A stretch of DNA of 64,000 nucleotides from Patella vulgata (taxonomy: Eukaryota; Mollusca; Gastropoda; Patellidae), in the NCBI RefSeq assembly GCF_932274485.2, contig NC_065880.2:88533730-88597729 (forward strand). Reading direction: 5' to 3'. Positions 21,993 to 32,601 of the stretch are shown here, in pieces. The notes below the pieces were generated by a model that was not told the origin of the DNA, searched no databases, and worked only from the letters and a program-made list of their open reading frames with translations. The position numbers were made by a program, and so were the translations under genes. How positions within the stretch are numbered: the first letter of the stretch is position 1; each line of letters begins with the position of its first letter.

Positions 21993-22155
21993 GATCGTGG
22001 GTTTTCTCCGGGTCCTCCGGTTTCCTCCCACTGCTAAAGACCCTTATGCGCAAGCGAATTATTGAAATAAAATTGAACCATGTGTTAGTCCCGAAATCAC
22101 CTAGTTTGTGTCGAGTGGACGTTTAACCCCCTCTCTCTATCTCTCTCTTTCACTG
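21993..22155 (+). mobile_element. SINE-A without head
   Basis: GTGGGTTTTCTCCGGGTCC to GACGTTTAACCCCCTCTCTC. 5'-truncated at the central domain and inserted at the end of duplication copy 1. Confidence 0.85.
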
Positions 22156-22432
22156 TACGGTCGACATGCTTGGCACTTGGACAATTGCGTATCCAAATAT
22201 TGATATGACGACACAATTCCAAGATGAGCTCGATGACGTCATGTCCGGTTTCTGGTCCATAATATAAGACTGTCGTACTTGTTTAATCAACTGCTCAGGA
22301 TTTTTCGTACAGGGGTCAGCAGAGAGTCAACAATTTGACGTTTTCTAACAATTTTGATGCTTTTCTTGAAATAAAAACTACAACAAAAGCGACTAACAGG
22401 CCCTTTCAAACTTGATACATACAGTTATACAT

Positions 22433-22885
22433 TTTACGTTTTTTATATAATAAAGGATATTGTGTTTGTACTTTCTGGGATTTTATATAATAAAGGATAT
22501 TGTGTTTGTTCTGGGGTTTTATATGTATTAAATTTGCAACTCAGTACCCTAATTCTGAGTTTAATCGACATTCGACTTGTAGCAGTATCAGTTTCAAACA
22601 GACGACGTGTGTTGTGAAATATTCGATTTTTCTTTCAACAGACGATATATCTTGTAAATTATTAACTTTATTTACACCAGAAGCATGACTGTCTTTTAAC
22701 AAGATCTAACGTTTTAAAATATATTGTATTAGTCTGGTGGCTGAAGGCGGGGAATGACCACCTGATTCCGAGTGTGTGTGGTGATCAGACGTGGGGGGGG
22801 GGGGGCTTTTCGAGATATCGGGGAAGTCCAATATCTACAATTTGGAGGAAATGTGATTATGTTGACATAAAAGATGATCATGTTA
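22433..22885 (+). repeat. Segmental duplication, copy 2
   Basis: Direct copy of 21133-21992 without the SINE-B and SINE-A. It ends AAAGATGATCATG where copy 1 has AAAGATGATC followed by SINE-A. Confidence 0.85.
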
Positions 22886-23064
22886 TATATTAATAAAATA
22901 AAAAATTATAGGACTGTCCATCGCTAAATAGGTGTATATGATGTTCCTGGACAACTGATTTAATTTGTGGGGAGGTGGGTGGGGTGTTACAGGTGTGCGT
23001 CTGTGGAAGAGTGGGGGTGGGGGTGGCGGGAAATGAGTTTACGTTGATATAAATGGTGATTGTT

Positions 23065-23226
23065 TTAGTCTTCATCAGAAGATTTAAAATCAAAGTTCAT
23101 AATGTGAGCGGGATAAATATCCTTTGGGTATGCTTCAGATACCCATTCACATTGTAAATCTTCATTCAAGCCATGCATCGCAGGGTCATCTTGTTCGATA
23201 ATTGGTTTTGCAGCTTGTCTCCACAT
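23065..23226 (-). CDS. Unrecognised 53-codon C-terminal reading frame
   Basis: Minus strand from an ATG at 23226 to TAA at 23065. It reads MWRQAAKPIIEQDDPAMHGL, later CEWVSEAYPKDIYPAHIMNF and an acidic end KSSDED. The composition is protein-like (balanced polar, acidic and aromatic residues), unlike the low-complexity frames elsewhere in the window. The frame is open a little upstream and could be a last exon rather than a small gene. No family is recognised. It lies between duplication copies 2 and 3; copy 3, reversed, starts about 25 bp upstream, so it may be the coding end of the duplicated element. A transposon origin is as likely as a host one. Confidence 0.35.
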   Translation of the reverse strand: MWRQAAKPIIEQDDPAMHGLNEDLQCEWVSEAYPKDIYPAHIMNFDFKSSDED

Positions 23227-23249
23227 TGTTGCAACATAATTGGACCTCC

Positions 23250-23395
23250 ATATATCGAAAACGCCCCCTCAAACGCCTGATCACAACCCAGATTCGGAAT
23301 CTACGCAAAAAACTGATCTGTCTTAGGAAAACTTGGTCTCATCAATTCACAGCTCAGGTGGCGATTCCTCACCTTCAGCCACCGGACTATAGTCA
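23250..23395 (-). repeat. Segmental duplication, partial inverted copy 3
   Basis: Matches in reverse the part with TATATCGAAAACG, GATTCGGAATCTACGC and GCTCAGGTGGCGATTCC of copy 1 (about 21780-21945). Confidence 0.8.
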
Positions 23396-23552
23396 TTAAT
23401 TAGTCTGACACCTGGCATAATCTCGTATATAACCTAATTCTCCTGAAATCATATAAAATGAAGTGTTGTATTACAAAAGAGTTATGGTGTCTGGATGATA
23501 TTAGGGATTATAATTCTATAGGTATAAATCATTGTATTTTGTCCATTTCTGT

Positions 23553-23625
23553 ACGAGAGAGAGAGAGGGGGGGGGGAGAGGGGGCGGTAACGTCCACTCG
23601 ACATAAACTAGGTCATTTCGCCTGT
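23553..23625 (-). mobile_element. SINE-A tail fragment
   Basis: A GA/GGGG tract, then GGTAACGTCCACTCGACAT and AACTAGGTCATTTCG. Confidence 0.75.
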
Positions 23626-23635
23626 TCAGAGAAAA

Positions 23636-23800
23636 AAATGAAATGAAATGGAGTTTAATTACGCCCTACTGCTTTGCTCAGAGTTGGCTAATGAAGACGG
23701 GCATGCGCCATACAGTGTTTTATGAGGGAAATTTTGCCCGGGTAGCGGCACTACGGCCTACTCTTATATCGAATTCCTTTACGTACGCGCAACTGGACTA
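23636..23800 (-). mobile_element. SINE-B, tail half
   Basis: AAATGAAATGAAATGGAGTTT to ATATCGAATTCC and TTTACGTACGCGC. Head missing. Confidence 0.85.
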
Positions 23801-24308
23801 CTTTCAATTTTTTTTATTTAATGCTAGAGACACATAACACTCGCGTGATTTCACCAAAGTCACGGTCATCGGAGATTTTTCTTATTGTTTGTTTGCTCGA
23901 TTCACCTTTATTGTATGGTGACTTATTGTATGTCAGGTTGATTTCCGCTGGTGCCGTCATTATGTTCTGGTTTGATGAATTTCGAGAAATATTTTTGGAG
24001 AAATGTTTTACAAGATTTGTATTTGGAGATTTATATTAGAAAATTTATTGTTCGAGATTTTTTTTTTTTTTTTTTTTCGTTGCATTTCTCGGATGAAATG
24101 TAAATGTAGGCTAATTTTTTTTATTTTCTAAAATAAATTTTACAATTAAAATACAATTAAGTTAAACAAAAATACATTTTACAAATCTGATATGACAAAT
24201 GTCTGATTTGTAAAACAGATATTGATTTAAAGATACAAATATTGATTAAAAGATACAAATGTTCATTTTAGTGTACAAATGTTGAAATACGACAACAAAT
24301 GAAGAATA
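23801..24308. other. AT-rich stretch
   Basis: No gene recognised. It holds a poly-T run near 24058 and short ATACAAAT repeats around 24200-24290 (ACAAATGTT, ACAAATATT). Confidence 0.4.
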
Positions 24309-24697
24309 AATGAAATGAAATGAAATGAAATGAAATGAAATGGGGTTTAACGTCCTACTGTTTTGCTCCGAACTGGGCTAATGAAGACGGGCATACGCCA
24401 TACAGTGTGCTATGAGGGTAATTTTGCCCGGACAGCGGCACTACGGCCTACTCTTATATCGAATTCCAACTGTCAAGGGATCTTTTACGTGCACGCCAAT
24501 GTGTACACGGGACCTCGGTTTTTCGTCTCATCCCAATGACTAGACAGCTGTCCTTGTCAGGCCCTCCGTCCTGCATCACTGACAAGGGGGAACCACGCCG
24601 GAAAATCTGGATGAACTTTCTCGGCCAATGCAGGGATCGAACACCCGAACTCCAGGCTAGCGAGCCAGCGCCTTACCCACTTAGCCACCGTGATCCC
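24309..24697 (-). mobile_element. SINE-B, full length
   Basis: Begins with five GAAAT tail units and ends CTTAGCCACCGTGATCCCC. A clean reference copy. Confidence 0.92.
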
Positions 24698-24842
24698 CAA
24701 AATGAAGAATAAGAATTAAGGACTATGAATTAAGAACTAGGAACTAAGAAAACTGAATAAGGAGCTATTTGGTCTTCCATAAATTTCGCCTTGAATAGAG
24801 TAATTTAAATGAAATTTTCAATATATTCATTTTACATTATCT

Positions 24843-25320
24843 ATTTTTTTAATTATTATAGCAGGAACTGCCAGCTCTTTATCTAAATCTTACATCATGC
24901 ATCTTTACCAATTCGAGTTTAATATTCTTTTAACTTAAAGATACATTATGGGAGATTAGATACATAGTTGGCAGTTATCACTATATTAGTTAAAAACTAG
25001 ATAATGTAAAGGGAATTTGCTGAAAATTTCAGTCAAATTGATCCACTCTGAACCGAGATTTTAGCGATTGAATTTTCGGCCTAGCCTCGATCATCATTAA
25101 TAAAGTCAGTACAATAAAAAAACATATTCTGGATTATCCATTTCATGATTTAATTATGAATGGATGCCGAACAGGAAATCGGAACCTAATCCAATAAACA
25201 TCGCAGGCTAGCGATGCCATCGAGAGTTGATTATAGTCTGGGTAAGTTAATTAATGTCTAATTAATAATTTAGATAACATTTCAGGCCTATAGAAAGACC
25301 TGCAATATGTTTAAACGATA
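24843..25320. mobile_element. TTAA-1 copies, end to end and inverted
   Basis: A reversed outer piece (24843-24907, GCCAGCTCTTTATCTAAATC, CATCATGCATCTTTA) is followed after ~35 bp by a forward copy from TTAA|AGATACATTATGGG (about 24930) to GAAAGACCTGCAAT (25316). The forward copy lacks its last ~35 bp. Confidence 0.8.
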
Positions 25321-25545
25321 TTCGATTTCTTTAACATAATCTCTTGTAGGGTTGATCGAGTGTTTTTTGTGCATTCGGAACATGTAGTACACAATTTGGT
25401 TAAATCCACCAGCCAACAGAAACTCTCTAAAAACCACAACTGATTCAATTTGATGTGAATTGAATCTTCGAGTTAAGTTGAGGTGATAATCGAATCTGTA
25501 TAGATCGAGACCATGCTTTAATTTACCCGAAGTGTCTCTGTCCAC
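25288..25545 (-). other. Open frame of unknown nature
   Basis: 85 codons on the minus strand (MDRDTSGKLKHGLDLYRFDY..., ...IVYYMFRMHKKHSINPTRDY). The frame overlaps the end of a TTAA-1 MITE but is mostly in DNA that matches no repeat seen here. No motif is recognised and no splice signal is convincing. Confidence 0.2.
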
Positions 25546-25594
25546 ACTACTTGTAGAACTGGATATGTTTAAATCTCGTTTGTGAGATGCACTT

Positions 25595-26096
25595 TAGGGT
25601 ATAGCTTCGTCCCTAACTCAGTATCATCTAAAGTCTTCGACATTGAAAACACGAATTATTTGTCAATTTAAATCAACATTGATGTTGTGATCTTACCGGG
25701 AAAAGATGGGCTTCTGATATCCAATATTTAAGACAAAATAAACATATTACCATTGGTACACGAATCGTGTACCATAAGGCGTTTCAGCGCCATTTGTAAT
25801 AATGGACTCGAAGAACGAGGCTAGACATATTCCACTAGTCATGTCAAACGTTAACGCCATATATTTATTTGGAGAGCATGCGCAATAAATACTGTCTGTG
25901 TAGACCAGACGCTAGAGGTTGCCTTTCGATTGAGACTTCTGGCGTATTTCGGCGAACATAACTGATTACAAATTATACTAAAATCAGAAACAATTGAATG
26001 TAAATCAGTTTATATTACATTCATATTACATTACTATATGCGTTGCGGTCCATTTGTGTCAATTTCTAAGTCCAGAATATTAGCAATTTAGCTCCT
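25595..26096 (+). mobile_element. TTAA-3 MITE, longer copy
   Basis: Same blocks as 20049-20508 (GGTACACGAATCGTGTACCAT, GCGTATTTCGGCGAACATAA, AATGTAAATCAGTTTA). The right end CAATTTAGCTCCT meets TTAA at 26097. The left flank has decayed to TTTA. It carries ~60 bp (TTAACGCCATATATTTATTT...) absent from copy 1. Confidence 0.8.
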
Positions 26097-26100
26097 TTAA

Positions 26101-26431
26101 CCGATACCAAACTTACGCCGTTTGTCTACAACTTGTTCGGCTTGAGCGACATTTTAATACCTAAATCGATGATTTTAAACATACTGGAAATATTTCGAGG
26201 AGGTTTTGTTCTGCTTCCATTCAATAGAGTTGAAAATGTTTATTTAGCAGTTGTTTTTATGAAAGTTATAAAACGGATTAGAACCGAATCGCCAAATAGT
26301 ATACTATTTTGCCTTATTACACTATTTTGCCTATACCGTTTTTTTAGGACTTCGAATTTTGTCTAATGGTTTGGATTGTTCGTACTTGGTTTTATTTTAT
26401 TAATATGGCGGCCATTCATGGCAGAGATCAG
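26101..26431. other. Unique stretch
   Basis: A 77-codon frame at 26133-26366 has no recognised motif; nothing else seen. Confidence 0.35.
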
Positions 26432-26971
26432 GGGCCTGTGTCACAAAATTTTAACTAAGATAAAATCCAAATTTTAGTAATTTGATTGGATAATATTAGA
26501 TTGATTATAGTGCGTAGCCAATTAAAATTGAAGTATCTACTAAAATTTGGATTTTATCTTTAGTTAAAGCTACAATTTCATATTTTCTAAGAAAGTCAAA
26601 ACATAATTATTTCTATGTCTTTTGCTCAATAGGTTGTCAACTCACTATTATACGATCATAGTTATCATTCTCACACTCAAAAATCTTTCACACCGGAAAT
26701 AATAACACAATTACCTCCAAATTAACTCCCTTGTTTTCCTATTCCCCACCATGGAGTAGCTATCTTCAAACGTTTGAATTTGAAGTTGAAAATGCTATTT
26801 TTGCCAATTTCTCAACTGGCAATAGTGAATTATATGATTAATAGGATTATTCCTTATCAAGGTAGGACTGTTTATAGATACTATCTATTTTAGGGCTTTA
26901 TTTTAATACATTTTTAAAATATAACTTAAAAATATAAAATTGTAGCTTTAAGATCTCGAGAGACAGGACCC
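26432..26971. mobile_element. MITE-G interrupted by TTAA-2
   Basis: The left end GGGCCTGTGTCACAAAATTT and inner arm AAAATCCAAATTTTAGTA are mirrored by TACTAAAATTTGGATTTTAT at about 26541-26560. The outermost right end (TTAAGATCTCGAGAGACAGG) lies beyond the TTAA-2 insertion, which used a TTAA inside the inverted repeat. Confidence 0.8.
26578..26947 (-). mobile_element. TTAA-2 MITE nested in MITE-G
   Basis: 370 bp with TTAA at 26574-26577 and 26948-26951. Reverse orientation of the 15693 copy and clearly the same family across its length. Confidence 0.92.
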
Positions 26972-27125
26972 GGACCCCGAGTTCACTAATCATTCTCAGA
27001 CTTAAGAATTTCCCCAACTTTCAATCACAAAATTCAAAACTCTATATCACCACATCGATGCAGAATTGTTCAAAGAACAAGCATGTCAATTCTCATGTCA
27101 ATCGGACTTGAATTGACGGAGCCTT
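26972..27125 (+). mobile_element. MITE-E fragment
   Basis: GGACCCCGAGTTCACTAATC, CATTCTCAGACTTAAGAATT and CAACTTTCAATCAC match MITE-E, then the similarity fades. It abuts the end of MITE-G. Confidence 0.65.
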
Positions 27126-27390
27126 AGGCTTTTTTAAAGAGCGTTGTTAATATGTACTAAACATGTTGACAAGAACATTAATGTCTTGTTTATTTCGATG
27201 TATTTTATTGGCGATGTCGATGTACATGTATAAATCTAACTAAACAGCAGAGAACACACAAATAGTTACACACTCAGGGTTACGTACAAAATTCGGAATG
27301 AACAAATTAAAATGAAACGAAATACAAAAATAAAACGAAACGAAAAATACAATTTACAAACTACATTATTACACGTAAAATCCGTTCTTA

Positions 27391-27746
27391 ATGCCCCCGT
27401 CAGACCGAGGTGGCGTCCTTACTGCGCTACTACGACCGTACAGCGACCAGAAAAGGCACAAGGTCGCCGGGAAACGTGAACACAACACAAGAAAATGTCC
27501 CATAAAATTACAAACTTGAAAAAAGTCGCATTCTCACAGCTTTCCAGTTCAGATCGCAGAACCTTGGCGTTTGTTTTGAACATGCTCAAAACAAACGTCG
27601 TGACTCGGCGATCATTGGCGACCATGGGGACCACAGCACGATGGCTGGCGTTTCTACCACGCTTATGGCGATCTTGACGCGCTCTAAAACAAATTTCCAA
27701 CACCATAGCAGCACAGTAAGGACGTCACCCCGGTCTGACAGGAGTA
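27391..27746. mobile_element. Inverted-repeat element, GTCAGACCG type
   Basis: Left CCCGTCAGACCGAGGTGGCG and right, read inward, CCTGTCAGACCGGGGTGACG, each continue with TCCTTACTG and GCT-CTA. About 356 bp. An inner palindrome occurs around TTTGTTTTGAACATGCTCAA. Frames on both strands are by-products of the symmetry. Confidence 0.75.
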
Positions 27747-28554
27747 TAACAAACGTCACTCCAAAAAGAGGAGCAAGAGGAACTATAACAACAGCCACGT
27801 GAGGATGCTGTTCCGCCATTGCGTGACAATAAACAATTAAACGGAATGTTACTAAAAGAAATTAAAAACATATGTAAAACGCCATGATAAATCGGTTCTC
27901 ATATTACAGGTTCATATGAAAACAGGAAGTCAGTAGACGTGTTATTAGTCTTCTCGCGTCCCGCACGCAAGGTACCGAACCAAAATGGATTACGAGTGGA
28001 ATCGGAATCTTAAAGGGACAATAACACTCTTGCTGGCTTGAAAGCTCCAGAAAATAAATAATACCTCTATCTAAGTACTAGATGTTTAAGTGTCCTACCT
28101 GTTGTGTAAATTATCCATTACATCCTATTTTACTTGTCCAGAGGGTTCGAAAATATTTTTAAATCCAAGTTTCATTTGAAAAGGTTTACGTTAGACGTTT
28201 CAAACCATTATGTTGAATTTTTCAAAAATTTTAAATAAGGTGTGTTAAGATGAACTTTGTATCATCAATTAATTGAAAAAATTCTAAAATAGTACAATTT
28301 GTTGACCAGAATAAAGATTGGGACATATTATTCAGTTACAACAAGAGTGGTATTGAGCCTTTAATTGGAAAAACGAACATTGAGACAAATCAATTAATTA
28401 CTTTCTTTTAACATGTTAAAAAGATCTTGAATGATTCATTCTTTGCTTTGGAAATAAAAAGAAATGTTAATTGAATTGATTTTGTATGGGTTTGGATTGA
28501 ATGTGAAGATAACAGTTGTTTTTTTTTTTATCTTCGTTTATACAGTTCATCAGG
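27747..28554. other. Unique stretch, ~800 bp
   Basis: AT-rich, with no repeat family or exon recognised. Confidence 0.4.
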
Positions 28555-28785
28555 ATTTCCCAGCGTGGAACCCCCTTGCTTGTCAGTGATGTTAGATGGA
28601 GAGCCGTGCAAGGGTCAACGTATAGTCGTTCGGGTTTGGCGAATAACCGAGGTCTGTATAAACATTGGCGTGCACGTAAAGATCCCTTGGCAGTTGGAAT
28701 TTGATATAAAGAATAAGGCGGTTGCGTCGTTGTTCGGTCAAAATTTTTCCGCACTATATGACGTATGTCCGTCGTCATTAGCAGA
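28555..28785 (+). mobile_element. SINE-B, diverged, headless
   Basis: CCAGCGTGGAACCCCCTTGC, TGTCAGTGATG, CACGTAAAGATCCCTTGGC and TATGTCCGTCGTCATTAGC. It is tail-to-tail with the next SINE-B. Confidence 0.75.
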
Positions 28786-28786
28786 A

Positions 28787-29515
28787 ATGAAAATGAAATG
28801 AAATGGGGTTTAACGTCCTACTGTTCTGCTTCAAACTGGGCTCATGAAGACGGGCATACGCCATACAATGTGCTATGAGGGAAATTTTGCCCGGACAGCG
28901 GCACTACGGCCTACTCTTATATCGAATTCTGTCAAGGGATCTTTTACGTGCACGCCAATGTATTCACGGGACTTCGGTTTTTCATCACATCATAACGATT
29001 GGACAGCTGTCCTTGTCAGGCCCTCCGTCCTACATCACTGACAAGGGGAAACCAGGGCTCACACTGTCGGTCGCAATTTGCGATAAAAATATGAAAGTGG
29101 CAATTAAAATTTGATTTTGGCGATAATGTTGGCGATAGCGTTTTGGTGATTCTTTTTGAGAATTGGCGGAAAAAAATCTTAAAATTCTAATCGTATTTAT
29201 CCTGGATTAACCATTAATTGAGTGTCAATCACGTGACGGGATACTATAAGTTAATCAACCGGCCGCCGATAATCCGGAGCGCGTCAATGGGTAATACTAA
29301 TCAGTCGTCTTGGATTAATGATTAGTTGATTGGTAATTCTAAATGATATATATATATATATATATACATACAGCCTATCTCAAGTCATTATTCACTCCTA
29401 ATGATTAATCAAAACGGTAATTAATTGATGTTTCGTTTCGTCGGAGAACTTTCTCGGCCAATGCAGGTAAGCGAGCCAGCGTCTTACCCACCCCACTTAG
29501 CCACCATGGCTACCC
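28787..29515 (-). mobile_element. SINE-B split by a 380-bp insertion
   Basis: The tail half (28787-29056, to CAAGGGGAAACCA) and head half (29439-29515, AGAACTTTCTCGGCC to CTTAGCCACCATGGC) join to a normal family order around the insert. Confidence 0.85.
29057..29438. mobile_element. Inserted AT-rich repeat
   Basis: GGGCTCACACTGTCGGTCGC, AAAATATGAAAGTGGC, GGATTAACCATTAATTGAG, an (AT)n near 29350. Homologous to 32293-32437 and, weakly, 4830-5120. Its place inside a SINE-B shows that it is mobile. Confidence 0.75.
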
Positions 29516-29691
29516 TGATTAAACAAAGACAAATTCTTATCTCATTAGCTTTAAAGTTAATCAACTCATAAAATGGAAGCCCGGGCAATCTAGATAATTC
29601 ATGGCAACTGTGGGGTTTAGCGTCCTGGGGGCGGGGGGGGGGGCTGGTGGTCAAGAGTGTCACGCTTCGACCTCTAGCTGGCAAAATTAAC

Positions 29692-29784
29692 CTCAAAGCA
29701 CACTGTAAGACGTATGTCCGTCATCATTAGCCTAGTCAGAGCAGATCAGTACGATGTTAAACCCCATTTCATTTCATTTCATTT
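29692..29784 (+). mobile_element. SINE-B tail
   Basis: CAAAGCACACTGTAAGACGT to CCCCATTTCATTTCATTTCA. Headless. A G-rich run precedes it at 29628. Confidence 0.8.
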
Positions 29785-29938
29785 AATCAGTTGCCATGTA
29801 TAAGTAGATTATTGAGCTTACGAAGGCTTTAAATACAGATACAATAATATCTCGAGTCTTCACGAAATGATCGAGTAATATGAATTCCTGTGAAAAGCCA
29901 CGTCCACAGATGTGGCACTAAAGCACGCGCTTTATTAA

Positions 29939-30240
29939 AGAAGATAAATCGCTAATATTTGGGACCTAGAAATTGACACAAATGGGTCTCAACGCATATA
30001 ATATGTAATATGAATGTATATAAACTGATTTACATTAAATCGTTTCCGTTTTTACTCTAATTTCTAATCAGTTTATATGTTCGGTGAAATACGTCAGAAG
30101 TCTCAATCGAATGGCAACCTCTAGCGTCTGGTTATTCCAGTCTACAACGAAAGTATTTATTGCGCATACTCTCCAGATAAGAATATAACGTCACCGTTTG
30201 ACATGAAAACCTTAGATGGTGCGTGTAGGATTCTGGTATT
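29939..30240 (-). mobile_element. TTAA-3 MITE, truncated
   Basis: TTAA at 29935 followed by AGAAGATAAATCGCTAATAT, AACTGATTTACATTAAATCG, TTCGGTGAAATACGTCAGAA and TTGCGCATACTCTCCAGATA. Ends within the family interior. Confidence 0.8.
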
Positions 30241-30549
30241 AATGTGTTTCCTACTAAGAATTGGATTTTCTAAAAAAAAATATGTTTGTTCCACTATCAC
30301 CGGGTTAGAGCTAGGGATTCTTATATTTAGGTGACGTTATTTACTAATGGTTAGGGCTACGGTTTGATATATTGTTTGTTTTGGGTTAGTGTGAGGACTG
30401 GTCTTATTTAGTCTAATTTACTGTGCACAAAGATGTCGTTCAGATTTTTATCTTTAGAATATGCAATTATAAGTTTATGTGTGAAGATTTTGGGGTGATT
30501 TTCCTGGAGATCAGTATTATGTTTTTTGATGCTTATAATTATCGTGGTT

Positions 30550-31500
30550 TATGACCCAATAACACATTCTACCGTAGATATCGCTTTGTGATAAATTTCA
30601 TAGGAGATATCGCTTTACATGAATTTGATTGGTCAGTTGAAAATAAACTACCTTTTTTGTTTTCAAAGAACAATTATAATCCATTTTTTATTTCAAAGGA
30701 CAATATATATTTTTTTTTTCAAAGAACAATTTATTTTTTATAAAACGTAACCTCTTTTTTTATTTAAAAGGAACTATTTTTATTCAATATAAAGGACTGT
30801 ACAATGGTTGAAATGCTGTTAAAAATGACGTATCACTACGCCATAATGTAATAAGGTTCAGTAAAAGTGAAAGCTATAGCACGTAAGAAGAAAGGATTGG
30901 GTGATAAATAAAATCTCCTTCTCGTCTTTTTTCATATAAAAAATATCCACACTCGTCGACAAAGTAAAAACGAACTCGGCTAAACTTCTTTTTTAAAATT
31001 TGTTTTTACTTTATCGACTTGAGTTGATATTTTTCGATATCAAAAAAAGTCTCGTAGGAGATTCTATATTTATCACCCAATAATACATTCTACATCATAG
31101 ATATCGCTTGTGTGATATATTTCACAATCTACTAAGGAGATATCGCTTTACATGAATTTGATTGGTCAGTTGAAAAGGAACTACTTTTTTTTATTTTCAA
31201 AGAACAGTTTATTTCTTATTAAAAGTGACTTTTTTAATTAGAAATGAACTATTGTTATTCAATTGACCTTGGTGGAAACACTGGGTCAATATAAAGGACT
31301 TTGCAATGGTTGAATTGCTGTCAAAAAATGATGTATCACTACGCCGTAATGTTCAGTAAAAGTGAAATCTACAGCAAAGAATTATATTTATCTATTTGTG
31401 CATGTAAGAAGGGATTGGGTGATAAATAAAATCTCCTACTCGTCTATTTTATATCAAAAAATATCAATACTCGTTGATAAAGTAGAAAAAAACTCGGCAG
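30550..31500. repeat. Two tandem copies of an inverted-repeat element
   Basis: ACCCAATAACACATTCTACC (30556) and ACCCAATAATACATTCTACA (31075) begin parallel ~420-bp copies sharing GGAGATATCGCTTTACATGA and GTATCACTACGCC. Both close in GGATTGGGTGATAAATAAAA plus TCTCCTNCTCGTC. The piece 30985-31080 is the reverse complement of those closing parts, so the unit has ~95-bp inverted repeats. Confidence 0.75.
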
Positions 31501-31562
31501 AAATTGCAGAACTTTAACTCTAGACGTAGTAAATTGTCAGGTGCAACGTTTAGATTTAGTGA

Positions 31563-31738
31563 GGTTACATTTATATTTAAGTAAATGAGTAAAGTGAAGT
31601 ACCCTATCATAAGTTTTATGAATTAATAAATTAATAATACATGTACAAATTATTAATTTATTAATTCATAAAACTTATGTTAGGGTACTTTACTTTAATT
31701 TACTCATTTACTTATTTATAAATGTAACACTTATTACA
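31563..31738. repeat. Palindrome of ~176 bp
   Basis: GTTACATTTATATTTAAGTA and TACTTATTTATAAATGTAAC are outer mirror ends. Inner TTATGAATTAATAAATTAAT is mirrored near-perfectly around ACATGTACAAA. A hairpin-forming AT-rich MITE. Confidence 0.85.
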
Positions 31739-31862
31739 ATGTAAATATGTTATAACTTTGTTTTGGAGAGAGGTGATATAGGCTTTGTCATGTTCCCCAA
31801 TCCTTTCAGTTATCTGAATAAATATTGTTTATATAAAAAAAAAAGGTTTATCTAGGGATGTT

Positions 31863-32095
31863 ATTTTCTAGCTGGCCGGTCACCTCTGACTTGTGATCGT
31901 GATTTCGATCCCTCTTCTGAGCGTATGTGGCTTGGAGATAGGAGCGACTTCTCAACCTCGTGAGTTTATTCCGATTATACTCCGGTTTCCCCCAACAGGA
32001 AAGACCCCTGCGCGTGCGCTAAGATAATAAAAATAAGAAAACTTGCCTGCGATATCAGTTTCCGTGGAAGCGGATGTTAAACACTAATAGAATAA
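31863..32095 (+). mobile_element. SINE-C, near full length
   Basis: TCTAGCTGGCCGGTCACCTC, a B-box-like TTTCGATCCC, CAACCTCGTGAGTTTATTCC, GACCCCTGCGCGTGCGCTAA, and CGTGGAAGCGGATGTTAAAC. Same order as 51140 and 48782. Confidence 0.7.
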
Positions 32096-32105
32096 GTTTT
32101 TTCCT

Positions 32106-32222
32106 CCTTTAGCACCCCGGTTGTACGTGACAAGGAGTAGGGTTGCCTGTCCAACCTCGTGGGTTTTCTCCGGGTCCTCCGGTTTCCTCCCACTGCTAAA
32201 AAACCCTACGCGCAAGCGAAAT
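32106..32222 (+). mobile_element. SINE-A centre
   Basis: CCCGGTTGTACGTGACAAGG to CTACGCGCAAGCGAAATTG. Head and tail missing. Confidence 0.85.
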
Positions 32223-32292
32223 TGTCAACTGAGCTACAGCCTATTCCTACTGTAGAATAATACCACATTTTATAGTTGTACATATATATAAG

Positions 32293-32437
32293 GTTTAGGG
32301 CTCACGCTGTCAGTCGCAATTTTGCAATAAAAATATGAAAGTGGCTATTAAAATTTGATTTTGGCGATATCATTTTGGGAACTGGCGGGAAAAACATCTT
32401 AAAATTCTAATCGTATCCTAGATTAACCATTACATCG
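32293..32437 (+). mobile_element. AT-rich repeat, truncated copy
   Basis: TAGGGCTCACGCTGTCAGTC to AGATTAACCATTACATCGAG, matching 29057-29210. It is cut by the AGT tract. Confidence 0.75.
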
Positions 32438-32569
32438 AGTAGCAGTAGTAGTACTACTACTACTAGTAGTAGGAGTGGTAGTAGTAGTAGTAGGAGTAGG
32501 AGTAGGAGTGGTAGTAGTAGTAGTAGGAGTGGTAGTAGTAGTAGTAGTAGTAGTAGTCGTAGCAGTATC

Positions 32570-32601
<32 letters not shown>

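Noticed and set aside
27419-27706. Frames on both strands at 27.4-27.7 kb as genes
   Set aside because: The region is a symmetrical inverted-repeat element; mirrored frames follow from that.
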